This document shows, one piece after another, positions 63,851 to 64,000 of a stretch of 64,000 bases of DNA. The notes below the pieces were generated by a model. That model did no database searches, was not told the origin of the DNA, and saw only the letters and a program-made list of their open reading frames with translations. Each line of letters begins with the position of its first letter. Position 1 is the stretch's first letter. Where the stretch lies: NCBI RefSeq assembly GCF_030463535.1, contig NC_132893.1, positions 34,579,191 through 34,643,190 of the forward strand, written 5' to 3'. The DNA comes from Salminus brasiliensis. Taxonomy: Eukaryota; Chordata; Actinopteri; Characiformes; Bryconidae. Both the position numbers and the translations under genes were made by a program.

Positions 63851-64000
63851 ATAAAGCAGAGCTGGAAGGATAGCTGAGTGATCTGTTTAGTTACAATATC
63901 TTTCAATGTGTGCATTTCTGGAATCTACTGTAAAAAATAAAGATCTTTGCAAATGGTCTCAAATACATTTGTTTGAAGTGTTTTATCGTTATTATTGTAA
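63851..64000. other. End of window, nothing seen
   Basis: Unique sequence after the tandem duplication. Confidence 0.4.

Overview
The window is nuclear DNA of a ray-finned fish, probably a teleost. It carries vertebrate genes with many introns, and the spaces between them are full of fish-type repeats: Tc1-like and hAT-like elements, miniature DNA transposons, an L2-type LINE end, (CA)n and (TA)n runs, and minisatellites. The species cannot be fixed from the sequence alone. All three protein genes I can support lie on the minus strand, and they were rebuilt exon by exon from GT-AG sites, reading phase and family resemblance.

Region 1 (about 1-8,900) holds lysyl oxidase (lox). Six coding exons join in phase to 394 residues plus a split codon; only the last few nucleotides of the CDS are uncertain. 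Exon 1 sits in a CpG-rich block. The introns carry several repeats.

Region 2 (about 8,900-20,100) has no gene I can confirm. It holds several copies of one miniature transposon, a 160-bp hAT-like MITE with a perfect 8-bp target duplication, a minisatellite of about 195-bp units, and long microsatellites.

Region 3 (20,122-31,455) and region 4 (46,418-54,950) are two tandem paralogues with the same 14 coding exons, encoding 904 and 907 residues. Each has a signal peptide, a propeptide, a complete myeloperoxidase/eosinophil-peroxidase type haem peroxidase domain, a short collagen-like stretch (10 and 12 Gly-X-Y triplets) and a C-terminal C1q domain. This peroxidase-collagen-C1q layout is the most striking thing in the window. 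It suggests a secreted or granule peroxidase that forms trimers and could be brought to targets by its C1q heads. Both genes have a similar TATA box, 5' non-coding exon and upstream GGAA-rich (Ets/PU.1-like) motif, which fits expression in myeloid cells. One stretch of exons and introns is nearly identical between them, with sharp edges, which points to recent gene conversion. A broken exon on the opposite strand at 39,306-39,382 and a copied piece of intron 1 at 56,225-56,435 show that the locus has been rearranged more than once.

The space between the two genes (31,460-46,400) holds a Tc1-like transposon with good ends and a dead transposase, a candidate solo LTR, an L2-type LINE end, and many miniature-transposon copies. 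The right end (55,000-64,000) is repeat-derived and shows nested tandem duplications. One is about 3.7 kb, and its second copy has lost about 1.4 kb.
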